64,000 nucleotides of DNA. It comes from JANSWP01 sp041941305 (lineage in GTDB: Bacteria; Bacteroidota; Bacteroidia; Chitinophagales; Saprospiraceae). Below, one piece after another: positions 41,767 to 51,700 of this stretch. Position 1 is the stretch's first letter. Every line of letters starts with the position of its first letter. Position numbers and translations under genes: made by a program. The stretch spans positions 51,271-115,270 of the forward strand of contig JBGTQJ010000028.1 in the NCBI GenBank assembly GCA_041941305.1. Direction: 5' to 3'. The notes beneath the pieces are model-generated. The model had not been told where the DNA came from and did not search any database. It saw only the letters and a list, made by a program, of their open reading frames with translations.

Positions 41767-41847
41767 GATTTGAATTTTTTGTGAAGTGAAAAAATAAATT
41801 AGTTCTCCTTCGAACACTCCAAAGGTGCAGGAATTGCGAATTGCACT

Positions 41848-41884
41848 CATTCACGGATTTCACTTTGGGGTTCAATTATTTCAC
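41848..41884 (-). promoter_or_regulatory. Candidate operator upstream of the head-repeat gene
   Basis: ATTTCAC at 41857-41863 and 41878-41884 (21 bp apart), with a third related word CATTCAC at 41848-41854. It is 91-118 bp upstream of the ATG at 41766. On the minus strand CACCTTTG follows at a -7-like position, as it does upstream of the gene starting at 44277. Confidence 0.6.
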
Positions 41885-42015
41885 ATTCGGGAAAAAAGTA
41901 TAGCATTTATTTAACATGAGAAGGAAAAACAACCAATTAACTACCTGATAATCAATTAATTGCACATAACACAGAGGAAGTTGTCATGTTGTTTAGAAGA
42001 GGCTCTTGAAAAAAC

Positions 42016-42300
42016 CGCAGAGTCCCCTGGAGGGAGACGCTGCTTATTACCTTCCGTATTATTTGAGTCCTAGCAGAGTCTCCTGAGTTCGAGCAGAGTC
42101 TCCGTAGGGACTCGTCGAAAGAAATGCATCAGAGTCCCTTTCAGGAGACTCTGATGGAACCGAAAGATGTGTCAAATTTTTCATAAAAAGATCGTGAAAT
42201 GGATTTTGGAAAAACCGCAGCGTCCCCTGGCGGGAGACGCTGCTTATTACCTTCCGTATCTGAGTTCGAGCAGCGTCTCCGAAGGGACTCTGCGAAAGGA
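42016..42300. repeat. Cluster of GAGTCTCC-type palindromes with a direct repeat
   Basis: Several imperfect hairpins built on CAGAGTCYCC and GGAGACTCTG (for example 42127-42156 and 42218-42244). A block of about 50 bp beginning AAAAACCGCAG occurs twice, at 42010 and 42209. The same palindrome family occurs at 48713-48735, 57985-58184 and 61670-61797, always in spacers. No coding. Confidence 0.75.
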
Positions 42301-42307
42301 ATAATTT

Positions 42308-42748
42308 TCAGTCATTCATCCAGGTAAAGTGAAGCCGCCTGTTTATAATGTCAGACTTTTTGAAATATTTGGTGGCTACATGGGTATGGACGCCGAAAGC
42401 TTTGGCTTTCCAGAACTCAATTTTGATTTCATCTCCAAAAAGGTCTTCATCATAAGTGATACTCTCCATACTATCTTTTACATTTTCGAAGCTAAACTTT
42501 CGTATCACTTTCCCATCCTTGTCGAATATTCTAATCTCTTTCCACCAATCCACTTTGCTGGAAAAACTAAAACCCAACGCGCCACTTGGTTCATTATGGA
42601 ACAGTTTTTTTTCGATGACATTATTGCCATCCACCATAAAGTATTCAATAGAATAAAGCGTAGTTAGTGGTTGAGCTTTGATTTCATTACTCATTAAAAA
42701 AATGGAAAAGACCGTTAAGCTGGCTAAGCTTTTCAATATTGTTTTCAT
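42308..42748 (-). CDS. Small secreted protein with the GVHTHV domain
   Basis: A 146-residue protein with a signal peptide (SLASLTVFSIFLMSNEIKAQ) and one small beta-rich domain. Its last 45 residues, with IKIEFWKAKAFGVHTHVATK, closely match the C-terminal domain of the larger neighbour encoded at 43129-44277 (ITIEFWKAKIAGVHTHVGTT). The His-Thr-His within this motif could bind metal. No known family is recognised. It is separated from the neighbour by a 252-bp MITE-like element that may have split a former operon or tandem pair. Confidence 0.65.
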   Translation of the reverse strand: MKTILKSLASLTVFSIFLMSNEIKAQPLTTLYSIEYFMVDGNNVIEKKLFHNEPSGALGFSFSSKVDWWKEIRIFDKDGKVIRKFSFENVKDSMESITYDEDLFGDEIKIEFWKAKAFGVHTHVATKYFKKSDIINRRLHFTWMND

Positions 42749-42784
42749 GATTTGATATTTAATTAAAATATAGTTGAGAACTCA

Positions 42785-43036
42785 CGTTTACTAAACCTTT
42801 GGAGGTCTATTGATACCCCACAGAATAAGCGGCTGAAAATCAATATGTTAAGAATAATTGAGATTGCTTTTTTAATTTTTAAAACTTCGAAAGACTCCAA
42901 TTTGCTCTATTTTAAGCTATTTAGAACTTGAAAAATCGAGTAAACTATTTGTTAAAAATCTATCATCTCTACAATCAATTGATTTTCAATAAGTTATTCT
43001 GTTTCCTATCGTAAGACCTTGAAGGTTTAGTAAACG
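42785..43036. mobile_element. MITE-like element with 13-bp perfect ends
   Basis: CGTTTACTAAACC (42785-42797) and GGTTTAGTAAACG (43024-43036) are exact reverse complements. Similarity continues inward: ACAGAATAA (42820-42828) faces TTATTCTGT (42994-43002), and TGAAAATCAAT (42834-42844) faces ATTGATTTTCA (42978-42988). The 252-bp unit has no coding capacity. Its terminal TTTACTAAAC is shared with the hairpins flanking the tyrosine transposase at 21470-22281. Confidence 0.75.
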
Positions 43037-43128
43037 TAACATTTAACAGCCCCACCGCTTGAATCATTCAACCAGGATTTGGCAATTTGAACAGATTGAA
43101 TCCAAAAACCAATCCTGAATTTTTATTG

Positions 43129-44277
43129 TTATTCATCCTTCCATTTGTAGGAAACCTCTTGACCTTTGCAGGAGTTTGAGTCTACCTGGGTCGTGCCAAC
43201 GTGTGTATGCACGCCTGCTATTTTTGCTTTCCAGAATTCTATGGTTATTTTTTCTCCAAATTGGGTGATATCAAAATCCTTGCTTTTTACAGGTCCGTGA
43301 TTGTCTCCGTTGGTTTCCAATATGCAAAGTTCCTTTCCATTTTTGTCAAATACCTTCAATCCCTTCCAATCTTTGACTCCGCTTGCCGTAGATAAGGAAA
43401 ACCGAACCTTTTTGGCAGAAAGAAATGGCTGCCCGCTAAAGCTTTCAATCACATCGTCACTATTATTATCGACATCAATTACGGAGGGTAAATAAGCTGG
43501 TTGAAATTCCCATTGAGCAGTCCAGTGTCCCTTGGGTTGGACGCTGGCATCCAAGGACCCATTTTCCAAGTTTAGTGATTGCCCCTTGCGGTATCTGTTT
43601 TCGATTCTGAAATATTTGCCACCAATATGAACCCGTTTCCAATGAGAAGTCCAATGTCCTGCCGAGACATTTGAACATTCCAAAAACTCTCCTTCCAGAT
43701 TCAGGTATTTATTGGTATTTTCTTTCTTAATCCGGAAGTAATAGCTGTTTGGAACAAACTCAATTATCCAGCGACCATTTTCGGATGCTCCATCTAAAGA
43801 GCCACTGTAAAGATTGTCGCCTTCAAATTTTAGAAAACTATTTTTGCGATACCTGTTTTTTATCAAGACTTCAGTAGCAGCCCAGGGATTTTTACTAGCA
43901 GGATGTACATGTGGATACACCCGCTTGTAGGATACACTTGCACCAGGCATTTTGAATACCAGTGAATTTTGGCTGGTGTATTCAAAAGCCATGGTCTTAT
44001 TTACTTCCACTACATATCTGTTGGGCTGATTACCACTTTCAAGTATACAATACAATGGGGTTGGATTGCCCGATACATTTACCAGGATGCCCTGACTCAT
44101 ATTCCCAATATCATCTTCTTTTATGTGCCTTTTTATTTTAAGGGTTTGATCTCCTCCTTCCTGTTTGAAAGTCCCATCTACCTGATCATAAAATGTATTG
44201 GCTGGTTGAGAAAATGTTTCCAGTGTTAAGAATAGTGCACAAATACATGTTGTTACAATTACAAAAAATGTTTTCAT
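43129..44277 (-). CDS. Secreted beta-trefoil-like protein with C-terminal GVHTHV domain
   Basis: A 382-residue protein with signal peptide (VIVTTCICALFLTLETFSQ). Residues about 145-270 hold three similar repeats (VLIKNRYRKNSFLKFEG; YFRIKKENTNKYLNLEG; YFRIENRYRKGQSLNLENG), each ending in a G-x-W motif. This is the signature of a ricin-B or fascin-like beta-trefoil that could bind carbohydrate. The last 100 residues repeat the small domain of the 42308-42748 protein, with IEFWKAKIAGVHTHV. No T9SS type A tail. The upstream region carries the ATTTCAC operator pair and is duplicated upstream of the head-repeat gene. Confidence 0.7.
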   Translation of the reverse strand: MKTFFVIVTTCICALFLTLETFSQPANTFYDQVDGTFKQEGGDQTLKIKRHIKEDDIGNMSQGILVNVSGNPTPLYCILESGNQPNRYVVEVNKTMAFEYTSQNSLVFKMPGASVSYKRVYPHVHPASKNPWAATEVLIKNRYRKNSFLKFEGDNLYSGSLDGASENGRWIIEFVPNSYYFRIKKENTNKYLNLEGEFLECSNVSAGHWTSHWKRVHIGGKYFRIENRYRKGQSLNLENGSLDASVQPKGHWTAQWEFQPAYLPSVIDVDNNSDDVIESFSGQPFLSAKKVRFSLSTASGVKDWKGLKVFDKNGKELCILETNGDNHGPVKSKDFDITQFGEKITIEFWKAKIAGVHTHVGTTQVDSNSCKGQEVSYKWKDE

Positions 44278-44356
44278 GATTTAAATGTTTAATTGTGAAG
44301 AATGATAGGAGATTTCCTTTGAACAGTTCAAAGGTGCAGGAAACTAAGTCAGGGCT

Positions 44357-44393
44357 CATTCACCCATTTCACATAGGCATTCAATTATTTAAC
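44357..44393 (-). promoter_or_regulatory. Candidate operator upstream of the trefoil gene
   Basis: CATTCAC at 44357-44363, ATTTCAC at 44366-44372 and ATTTAAC at 44387-44393. The last two are 21 bp apart, as upstream of the genes starting at 36456 and 41766. It lies 89-116 bp from the ATG at 44277 and only about 70 bp from the end of a hybrid regulator gene. Confidence 0.6.
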
Positions 44394-44464
44394 AATGCCA
44401 GAAAAAAGCTTGAACTTATTTAACATCAGGAAGGGGATGCAACTATTAAAACACTGATATTCAA

Positions 44465-47400
44465 TTAGTTGCGTATAACATTAGGAGCTTTTCCGAATTC
44501 TTCAGAAAAAGATCTGGAAAAATAACTGGGATCGCCAAAACCGACCTCATAGGCGATTTCGGAAACATTTAAGTCAGTCGTTTTGAGCAATTCCATTGCT
44601 TTTTGAAGGCGAATAGAACGGATAAAGCGAGAGGGGGTTTTGCCTGTCAAGGCTTTGAGTTTACGATTGACCTGCATATTGCTCAAATTGGCAGCACGAC
44701 ACAGATGGGTGACTCCAAAATCCGGATCATCAATACGCTCTTCAACGGCGTTTTTTAGTTTTTGGATAAATATATCATCAAGAGAGGGTTTTGAAGAGAT
44801 GGTCTCAAAGGAGCCATATTTTTCCTGCATCTTTTTGCGAAGGGTTAGCAATTGCTCCAATCGAATAAATAACTCTTTTTTATTGAATGGCTTTGTCAAG
44901 TAAGCATCCGCACCTACAGATAAGCCCTCAATTCTGTCATCAGTTGCAGCTTTGGCTGTGAGTAAGATGATTGGGATATGACTGGTGCGTTCATCATTCT
45001 TCAAATTTCGGCACACTTCATAGCCATCCATTTCTGGCATCATCACATCGCTGATGATGATATCAGGGATCGTTTCATAAGCTTTTTCTAATCCCAGTTT
45101 TCCATTGGAAGCTGTTAATATTTGGTAGTCCGTTTCTAAAAGACTGTTTATGTAGGTGACCACATCCAGATTGTCTTCGACAACAAGAACCGTAGCACGG
45201 CTTTCCAAAGCTGTGACTCCTCGAAATTCCACTTCTTCCTCTGAAAAACTATTATCTCCGTTCGATATGGAAACCAATTCAGCATCCAGATTTAATTCTG
45301 AGTTAGGGGCACGGCTCTGGAGAGCCGCGGTACGTTGGATTGGCAACAAAATCAAAAACTCCGTCCCTGCTCCAACTTCGCTGCTCACCGAAATTTCACC
45401 CCCCATTACTTCTACCAATTCTTTGGTCAATGTCAAACCAATTCCTGTACCCTCTGCATTTCTCGTTGAGGAACCGTCCGCCTGATAAAATCGGTCAAAA
45501 ATGTGTTCCAGGTTTTTTTCTGAAATGCCAATTCCAGTGTCCTTAACCTTTATTTTCAGTTGTGGTATTCCATTATTTTCATCTTTAAGGGCATGCAGTA
45601 CGATTTTTCCTCCAGGGTTTGAAAATTTGATGGCATTGGATAATAAATTATAAATGATGTGCTGAATTTTGACCTCATCAAAATCCATTACCAAATCTTT
45701 GATTTCGGGATAAAATACGAGGCGAATCTTTTTCTCTTCCGCCATGGAATAAAAGGATTCAGTCAGGTATTGTAAATAATTGATAATGTCTGCCTGAATT
45801 AAATCCAGCTTCATCGTTCGGGCATCCAGTTTGGATAAATCCAACAGTTGATTGACCAGCCTGAGCAGGTTTTGGCTATTACGATGAATGAGCTTCTTTT
45901 CTTTGGGATTGCCCCGAATATTATCCGCCATACCCAGAATGACCGTGAGGGGCGTTCGAAATTCATGGGTGATATTGGTATACAACCGTGATTTCAGCTT
46001 GTCCAGGTCCTGTTTTCTTTTGGCTTCTGATTTTTCAAGCTGCTGGCGAACTTTGTACTGGTAAATCAGGTAAAACAGACTTAAAAATGCTGTAATGTAT
46101 AGCCCCCATGCCCAGCCAGTCTTATACCAAACCTGATGTACAATGATTTGAAATTGCCTCTCTGAGCTTTCGTAATAATCTACAGAAATTCCTCCCTGCA
46201 CATGCAAAGTATAAGTTCCAGGAGGAAGATTGTCATATTGGATGGTATTAGAAACATCAGGCTTAGTCCAACGGGAGTCGTAGCCTTCCAGCCACCAGGT
46301 ATAACTGTTTTGGTCTGTATCTCTGTAGTCAGGGATAAATACATCAAATCTGATAAACCGATGGCGAGGATAGATATCAAAAATGGTAGCTGCTTCTGAA
46401 TTGGGATAAGTGTGAATAATCGTATCTTTTTTTACATTAAAATGGGAAACCCGTAATAGCTGGACGGGAAATGTTTCTTCAAATCGAGATTCTTTTACCA
46501 GTTGATCGGGATGAAAAACAAAAAGCCCCTCCACAGAACCAAAATACAAATTACCCTCCTGGTCCTGGTGGGTAGATAGCCGATTAAATTCCATGCTCGC
46601 CTGAAGTGGAAATACATTAAAGTTTTGCAGTTTTCCAGTCTCTACATTTAAGCGATATAACCCTTTATAGGTCCCCAACCAACAATAGGTTTCATTTTGA
46701 GCCTGAATGGAATAAACGGCTCTTCCTCCAAAAGGATTAGTGGAATGATAGGGGATTTCCGTGATTTTTTTTGTCTTCAAATCCAATCGGCTTAAGCCCT
46801 CTTCGTGACCGATCCAAAGCTGTTGATGATTATCTTCATATAAAGAAAGTGCTCTTGTAATTGATCGAACTGGATCACTACCAGTGATGTGTTGAACAAT
46901 TGTCCCATCTAAATTCAATTCATAAACTCCACTTGCAATGGTTGCCACAAAAAGTGTTTGGGTGGTAGGACTTAAATAGATCTGACTTACCTGATTCAAA
47001 TCATTTCTAGTCGTTGGTTCAAATCGGGTAAATTCCTTTAATTCTCTTGTATTTAAATCATACTGATAAAATTGAATGGGTTCTCTTCTTACAAGTATTT
47101 TTCCTGCATCTGCTATCCACATCTGGCCTGTTTCTTTATCAATATAATGTGTAATATGATGATTACTGACTCCTGAAATAATTGGACGGGCATTTCCAGT
47201 GATCAGATCAATTTCCAATTCATCCAAATAGAGTTTTCCATTGTAATAAGTCAGACTATAAACTGATTTCAGATTTTCCGGCAGGTTAATTTTTATATCA
47301 CTTAAACTTCCGGTACGCCTATCTAATTTTTGGATGCCAAACTCATAACAGAAATAAATATTGCCTTGATCATCCTCCGTTATCCCGCGAATTACACAAG

Positions 47401-48553
47401 AATTAGATGCACAAAATGAGTAAGCTTTTTTATTTCCCAAATAGCGTTTAAATGGTTCTCTGGTACTTGAAAGTTTAAAAATTCCTCTGAGCAGCGTGGA
47501 AAGCCAAAAGGTTCCGGTATTATCCTGAAAAACCTTTAAGGCCTCACCATGATAAAAGGTGACTGCTGGATGTTGTTCGTGAATATATTTGGAATAATTA
47601 ACAGCTTTTTCTTTACCAGGGATAAAGTGATATACAGACATTTTTGACCCGGTCAACCAATAATCTTCCCCTGTTTTATCCACACGTTCCGCTACCAAGC
47701 CTTCTGGGTTCAAGTTAGGAAAAGCTGTATGCTCAAATTCCAAACTATTGGGATTTAAATAGTAAAGTGCTCTGGTTAACTTTTTAGTTACCTGATTTTG
47801 GACATAATGAAAAAACTCAACAGTTTGGTCAGCCTCATAATAATAGGTAGAAAGCCTAGGTCCTGTATTAGCTATAGGAAAGGCATAAACTTTTTGAAGG
47901 TTTCCGCTAATATCATATTGCAAAAGGGTATCCACAAGAGTTATGAAAAGTTGATCCCCTCTTAGGGCTAAAGATTTATGAGGAGAAGTTCCGGATATTT
48001 CTTTTTTAGTAGGTCTAAAAGAGCCTCCATTTTGGGACACAACGATGGTGAAATCGTTATTTACCTTGTAATGTCTTCCAACAATTGGAGCGCAGATTGC
48101 CCAAATCGTACTATCAGCCCCTGGTATTACATTATATAAATATACATGCTTCCCTTCTTCCACATAATTTTCATCAATTCCAATAGATTGTATGATCTTG
48201 CGACTATAAGGATTATAAACCCGAACACTATCTCCTGAAAAATATAGATGCTTAAAAACATCAAGTGTTCTGGTGGTTTTCATGAACCGAACAGAATCAT
48301 TTTCAAAGGGCATCGGTGCTTCAATAATTTTTTCCCCATCTGAAATATACCATTGACCACTGTTCAACAACCAAATCAAACCTGTAGTATCCTGAAAGAA
48401 ATTATTAATTGGTTTTTGTATGCAATCGACAAAAGGAACCCGCTCCACAATGATGTGATTTTCTTGTGCATCGACTCTGGTGAGCAAAAAGAAGGTAAGG
48501 AAAAGCAGCAGATATTTTAAAAGTATGTTCAAGCTATTACTAGGTTTTTTCAA
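44465..48553 (-). CDS. Hybrid two-component regulator (Reg_prop sensor kinase, receiver, AraC)
   Basis: A 1362-residue one-protein signalling system. It starts at a TTG; the first residues form a good signal peptide (ILLKYLLLFLTFFLLTRVDAQ) and no ATG is available. Residues about 30-720 are a periplasmic double beta-propeller of Reg_prop type, followed by a Y_Y_Y domain (GYDSRWTKPD, LPPGTYTLHVQ) and one helix near 830. The H-box THEFRTPLTVILG is near 865. The HATPase has NLLSNAIKFS and GTGIGLTLTKELVE. The receiver has SDVMMPEMDG near 1170, and a C-terminal AraC domain (about 1265-1362) ends in FGDPSYFSRSFSEEFGKAPN. Signal-bound sensors of this class activate neighbouring surface-protein or polysaccharide genes. 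It is a close paralogue of the next gene. Confidence 0.92.
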   Translation of the reverse strand: MKKPSNSLNILLKYLLLFLTFFLLTRVDAQENHIIVERVPFVDCIQKPINNFFQDTTGLIWLLNSGQWYISDGEKIIEAPMPFENDSVRFMKTTRTLDVFKHLYFSGDSVRVYNPYSRKIIQSIGIDENYVEEGKHVYLYNVIPGADSTIWAICAPIVGRHYKVNNDFTIVVSQNGGSFRPTKKEISGTSPHKSLALRGDQLFITLVDTLLQYDISGNLQKVYAFPIANTGPRLSTYYYEADQTVEFFHYVQNQVTKKLTRALYYLNPNSLEFEHTAFPNLNPEGLVAERVDKTGEDYWLTGSKMSVYHFIPGKEKAVNYSKYIHEQHPAVTFYHGEALKVFQDNTGTFWLSTLLRGIFKLSSTREPFKRYLGNKKAYSFCASNSCVIRGITEDDQGNIYFCYEFGIQKLDRRTGSLSDIKINLPENLKSVYSLTYYNGKLYLDELEIDLITGNARPIISGVSNHHITHYIDKETGQMWIADAGKILVRREPIQFYQYDLNTRELKEFTRFEPTTRNDLNQVSQIYLSPTTQTLFVATIASGVYELNLDGTIVQHITGSDPVRSITRALSLYEDNHQQLWIGHEEGLSRLDLKTKKITEIPYHSTNPFGGRAVYSIQAQNETYCWLGTYKGLYRLNVETGKLQNFNVFPLQASMEFNRLSTHQDQEGNLYFGSVEGLFVFHPDQLVKESRFEETFPVQLLRVSHFNVKKDTIIHTYPNSEAATIFDIYPRHRFIRFDVFIPDYRDTDQNSYTWWLEGYDSRWTKPDVSNTIQYDNLPPGTYTLHVQGGISVDYYESSERQFQIIVHQVWYKTGWAWGLYITAFLSLFYLIYQYKVRQQLEKSEAKRKQDLDKLKSRLYTNITHEFRTPLTVILGMADNIRGNPKEKKLIHRNSQNLLRLVNQLLDLSKLDARTMKLDLIQADIINYLQYLTESFYSMAEEKKIRLVFYPEIKDLVMDFDEVKIQHIIYNLLSNAIKFSNPGGKIVLHALKDENNGIPQLKIKVKDTGIGISEKNLEHIFDRFYQADGSSTRNAEGTGIGLTLTKELVEVMGGEISVSSEVGAGTEFLILLPIQRTAALQSRAPNSELNLDAELVSISNGDNSFSEEEVEFRGVTALESRATVLVVEDNLDVVTYINSLLETDYQILTASNGKLGLEKAYETIPDIIISDVMMPEMDGYEVCRNLKNDERTSHIPIILLTAKAATDDRIEGLSVGADAYLTKPFNKKELFIRLEQLLTLRKKMQEKYGSFETISSKPSLDDIFIQKLKNAVEERIDDPDFGVTHLCRAANLSNMQVNRKLKALTGKTPSRFIRSIRLQKAMELLKTTDLNVSEIAYEVGFGDPSYFSRSFSEEFGKAPNVIRN
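45196..45329. repeat. Inverted palindrome pair inside the kinase-receiver linker
   Basis: CACGGCTTTCCAAAGCTGTG (45196-45215) and CACGGCTCTGGAGAGCCGCG (45310-45329) are each palindromic and face each other across the coding linker, reading TALESRAT and ALQSRAP in the protein. The same pair, in more perfect form, occurs at the same place in the paralogue (49493-49626). A relative occurs in a spacer at 58559-58578. Confidence 0.75.
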
Positions 48554-48603
48554 GCTGGCTGTCTTGATGCCTGTAATGGCTAAGGTACAAAATCAAAATT
48601 ATT

Positions 48604-48695
48604 AATAATTGCTGCCGCATTCGGCAGCAATTATTTCATATAGAGGCATAAGTATTTAAAATTTTGCAGGCAAAATTTTAAATACTTATGCCTCT
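48604..48695. repeat. Two perfect hairpins between paired regulator genes
   Basis: First stem: AATAATTGCTGCCG (48604-48617) with its exact complement at 48622-48635. Second: a perfect 25-bp stem (48642-48666 and 48671-48695, beginning AGAGGCATAAG) with loop CAGG. A third, GAGTCTCC-type palindrome follows at 48713-48735. Together they lie after the stop of the upstream regulator gene and before the TTG of the next, so they can act as terminators that uncouple the two genes. Confidence 0.75.
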
Positions 48696-48758
48696 ATTCA
48701 ATTTTATTCCCAATAGAGTCTCCCGCCAGGGGACTCTGCGACTGAAGATAACCGCAGA

Positions 48759-51700
48759 TTAATTGCGTATTACATTGGGTGGCTTACCAAATTCCTCAGA
48801 AAAGGAGCGGGAAAAGTAATTTGGATCAGAAAATCCTACATCGTAAGCAATTTCTGAGATGTTAAACTCAGTCGTTTTGAGCAATTCCATTGCCTTATGC
48901 AATCGTATAGAGCGGATAAACCGGGAAGGAGTTTTGCCAGTTAGTGCTTTCAATTTTCGATTGACTTGCATATTGCTCAAATTGGCAACCCTGCAAAGAT
49001 CTGTTACCCCAAATTCTGGATCATCCAGGCGCTCCAAAACTGCATCTTTTAATTTTTGAAGAAAGATGTCATCAAGGGAAGGTTCGGCAGGAGAAAAGTT
49101 TTCCAGGTTGCTATATCGCTCTTGCAATTTTTGACGAAGACCGATTAATTGCTCCAATCGGATAAACAATTCTTTCTTATTAAATGGCTTGGTCAAAAAA
49201 GCATCGGCACCAACAGATAAGCCTTCAATTCTATCCTCTGCCTCTGCTTTGGCGGTAAGTAAGATAATTGGGATATGGCTAGTGCGTTGATCATTTTTCA
49301 GATTTCGACACACTTCATAGCCATCCATTTCTGGCATCATGACATCGCTGATGATGATGTCGGGAATCGTTTCAAAAGCCTTTTCCACACCTAGCTTTCC
49401 ATTTGGCGCAGTTAAAATTTGATATTCTATTTTTAGCAGATTGCTCATGTAGGTGGTGACATCTCGATTGTCCTCAATGATAAGTATCGTACCACGGCTT
49501 TCCAAAGCCGTGCCTCCCGGAAATTCCACCGCCTCATCTACAAAATTATTTTCCCCATTTGACATGGAAACCAACTCAGCATCAAGGTTTTCGTCTGGCT
49601 TGGTTTCACGGCTTTGGAAAGCCGTGGTACGTTGGATAGGCAATAAAATCAAAAACTCGGTGCCTTCACCCAATTGGCTACTCACTGAAATACTTCCTCC
49701 CATCACTTCCACCAATTCTTTGGTCAAAGCCAATCCAATACCAGTGCCTTCTGCTTTTCGAGTCGTTGAATCATCTGCCTGATAAAATCTATCAAAAATA
49801 TGTTCCAGATCTTTTTCAGAAATACCTATACCAGTGTCTCTCACTTTCAATTTTAAATGCGGCACTCCATTTCTTTCTGCTGCCAAAGCATGCAATACAA
49901 CCTTATCTCCAGGATTGGAAAATTTTAGGGCATTCGACAATAGATTATAGATAATGTGCTGGATTTTCACCTCGTCGTAATCCATCACCAACTCCTTGAC
50001 TTCGGGATAAAACAAGAGCCGAATCTTCTTTTCCTCTGCCATCGAATAAAATGATTCAGTGAGGTATTGCAAGTAATTGATGATATCTGCCTGAATCAAT
50101 TTCAAACCCATTTTACTGGAATCCAGTTTGGATAAATCTAATAATTGATTGACAAGACGAAGTAGGTTTTTGCTATTTCGGCGAATGAGTTTCCGTTCAT
50201 CCTGATGTCCTCTAATGTTTTCATTTACCCCCATGATCACCGTCAGTGGTGTTCTGAATTCATGCGTAATATTGGTATAAAGTCTTGATTTGAGGCCATC
50301 CAATTCCTTTAGCCGAAAGGCTTCTGCTTTTGCCAACTGGCGATTCAAATTGAATTGATAAATGCCATACAGAATGCCCAAAATCAAAATGGCGTAGATG
50401 ATATATGCCAATGAAGTTTCCCACCAGGGTGGGCTAACCTCAATATTGATAGTTGCCTCATTGGAGCTCCAAAATCCTGCTGCTGTCTTAGCTTTTACTT
50501 TGAAAGTGTAGCTTCCCGGATCTATGTTGGTATAATGGATTTGAGTTTCGGAATTTGCAGACTGCCATTCTTCTTCATATGGATATAGTTGATAGAAATA
50601 TTGCGTTTCATCTGCCTTGTAAAAAACGGGCATGATGAAACTGAACCCAAAATCGGATTGATCGTAAGTCAAATTGATGGATTCACAAAACCTCAAATGA
50701 TTGGAAAGCAAGGAATCTTTACCAATGGATTCAACCAATTGATGATTCAAATAAAAATCAAGCAGGTGAACAGGAGGAGCATAATCCTTCGCCCGAATGC
50801 TGTCTGGGTGAAAACGCACCAGTTTTTCAGTAATGGTAAAATATAAATAGCCCAAGCTATCCCGATAAGGCCATTGTTGCAATAAGATGGTTCCATTTAA
50901 CCCATCATTGATGTCGTAGTTGGTAAATTCCCTGGTACCAAGATCCAATTTTTGCAAACCTTTTGGACTTCCTATCCAGGGATTGCCGGAGGCATCTTCA
51001 ACAATGGCATGTGCCTGATTGTGCAGCAAACCATCTTTTTCTTGCAAATGCACAAATACTTCCAATGCAGGATCAAACATACTCAAACCATTGGTTGAGT
51101 AACAGTAAAAACGTCCATTTGAGCCTGGAAAAATAGAATAGATTTCAATTTGAATGCTGGAATCCTGGGGATAAAATGGATAGTGTCGCCCTGTTTTAGT
51201 TTGCAGATTGTAGTGCAGAACTCCCTGCCCTGTGCGCAACCAAATGCTTTCTTTATCATTAAAATAAGCTTCATCACCAAATCTCCAATCTGAGCTTAGT
51301 TCAGGGAAAGCAGTTTCTAATTCGGGGCGTATATCTATCCAGGATTCCTGAACAGGATCAAAATAATTCAACTTGATCCAGGGTCTGGAATTTTGATCGC
51401 TTTTTAGCCAACCTCTTATAGGGAGCTCTTGGCTTTCCTGTGTCCGGAGGTTGAACTGGTGAATTTCATCCGTATTCGGATTTCGGATATACAAGACCTC
51501 CTTATTTGCAGACAATGCGAGGCTCCTTCCCCTCATATTGTCAAACCAGGACGGGATGCCTGAATTCACAAAAATGCCTTGCTCAATATCAAACATTTTC
51601 AATCCTTCTCCTGTATTCATCAACAATCTTTGATCATCCAATGGCAAAGCCTGAGACATCCCAAAATCGCCCAATACTTGAAAGGGATTGTCAATAGTAT

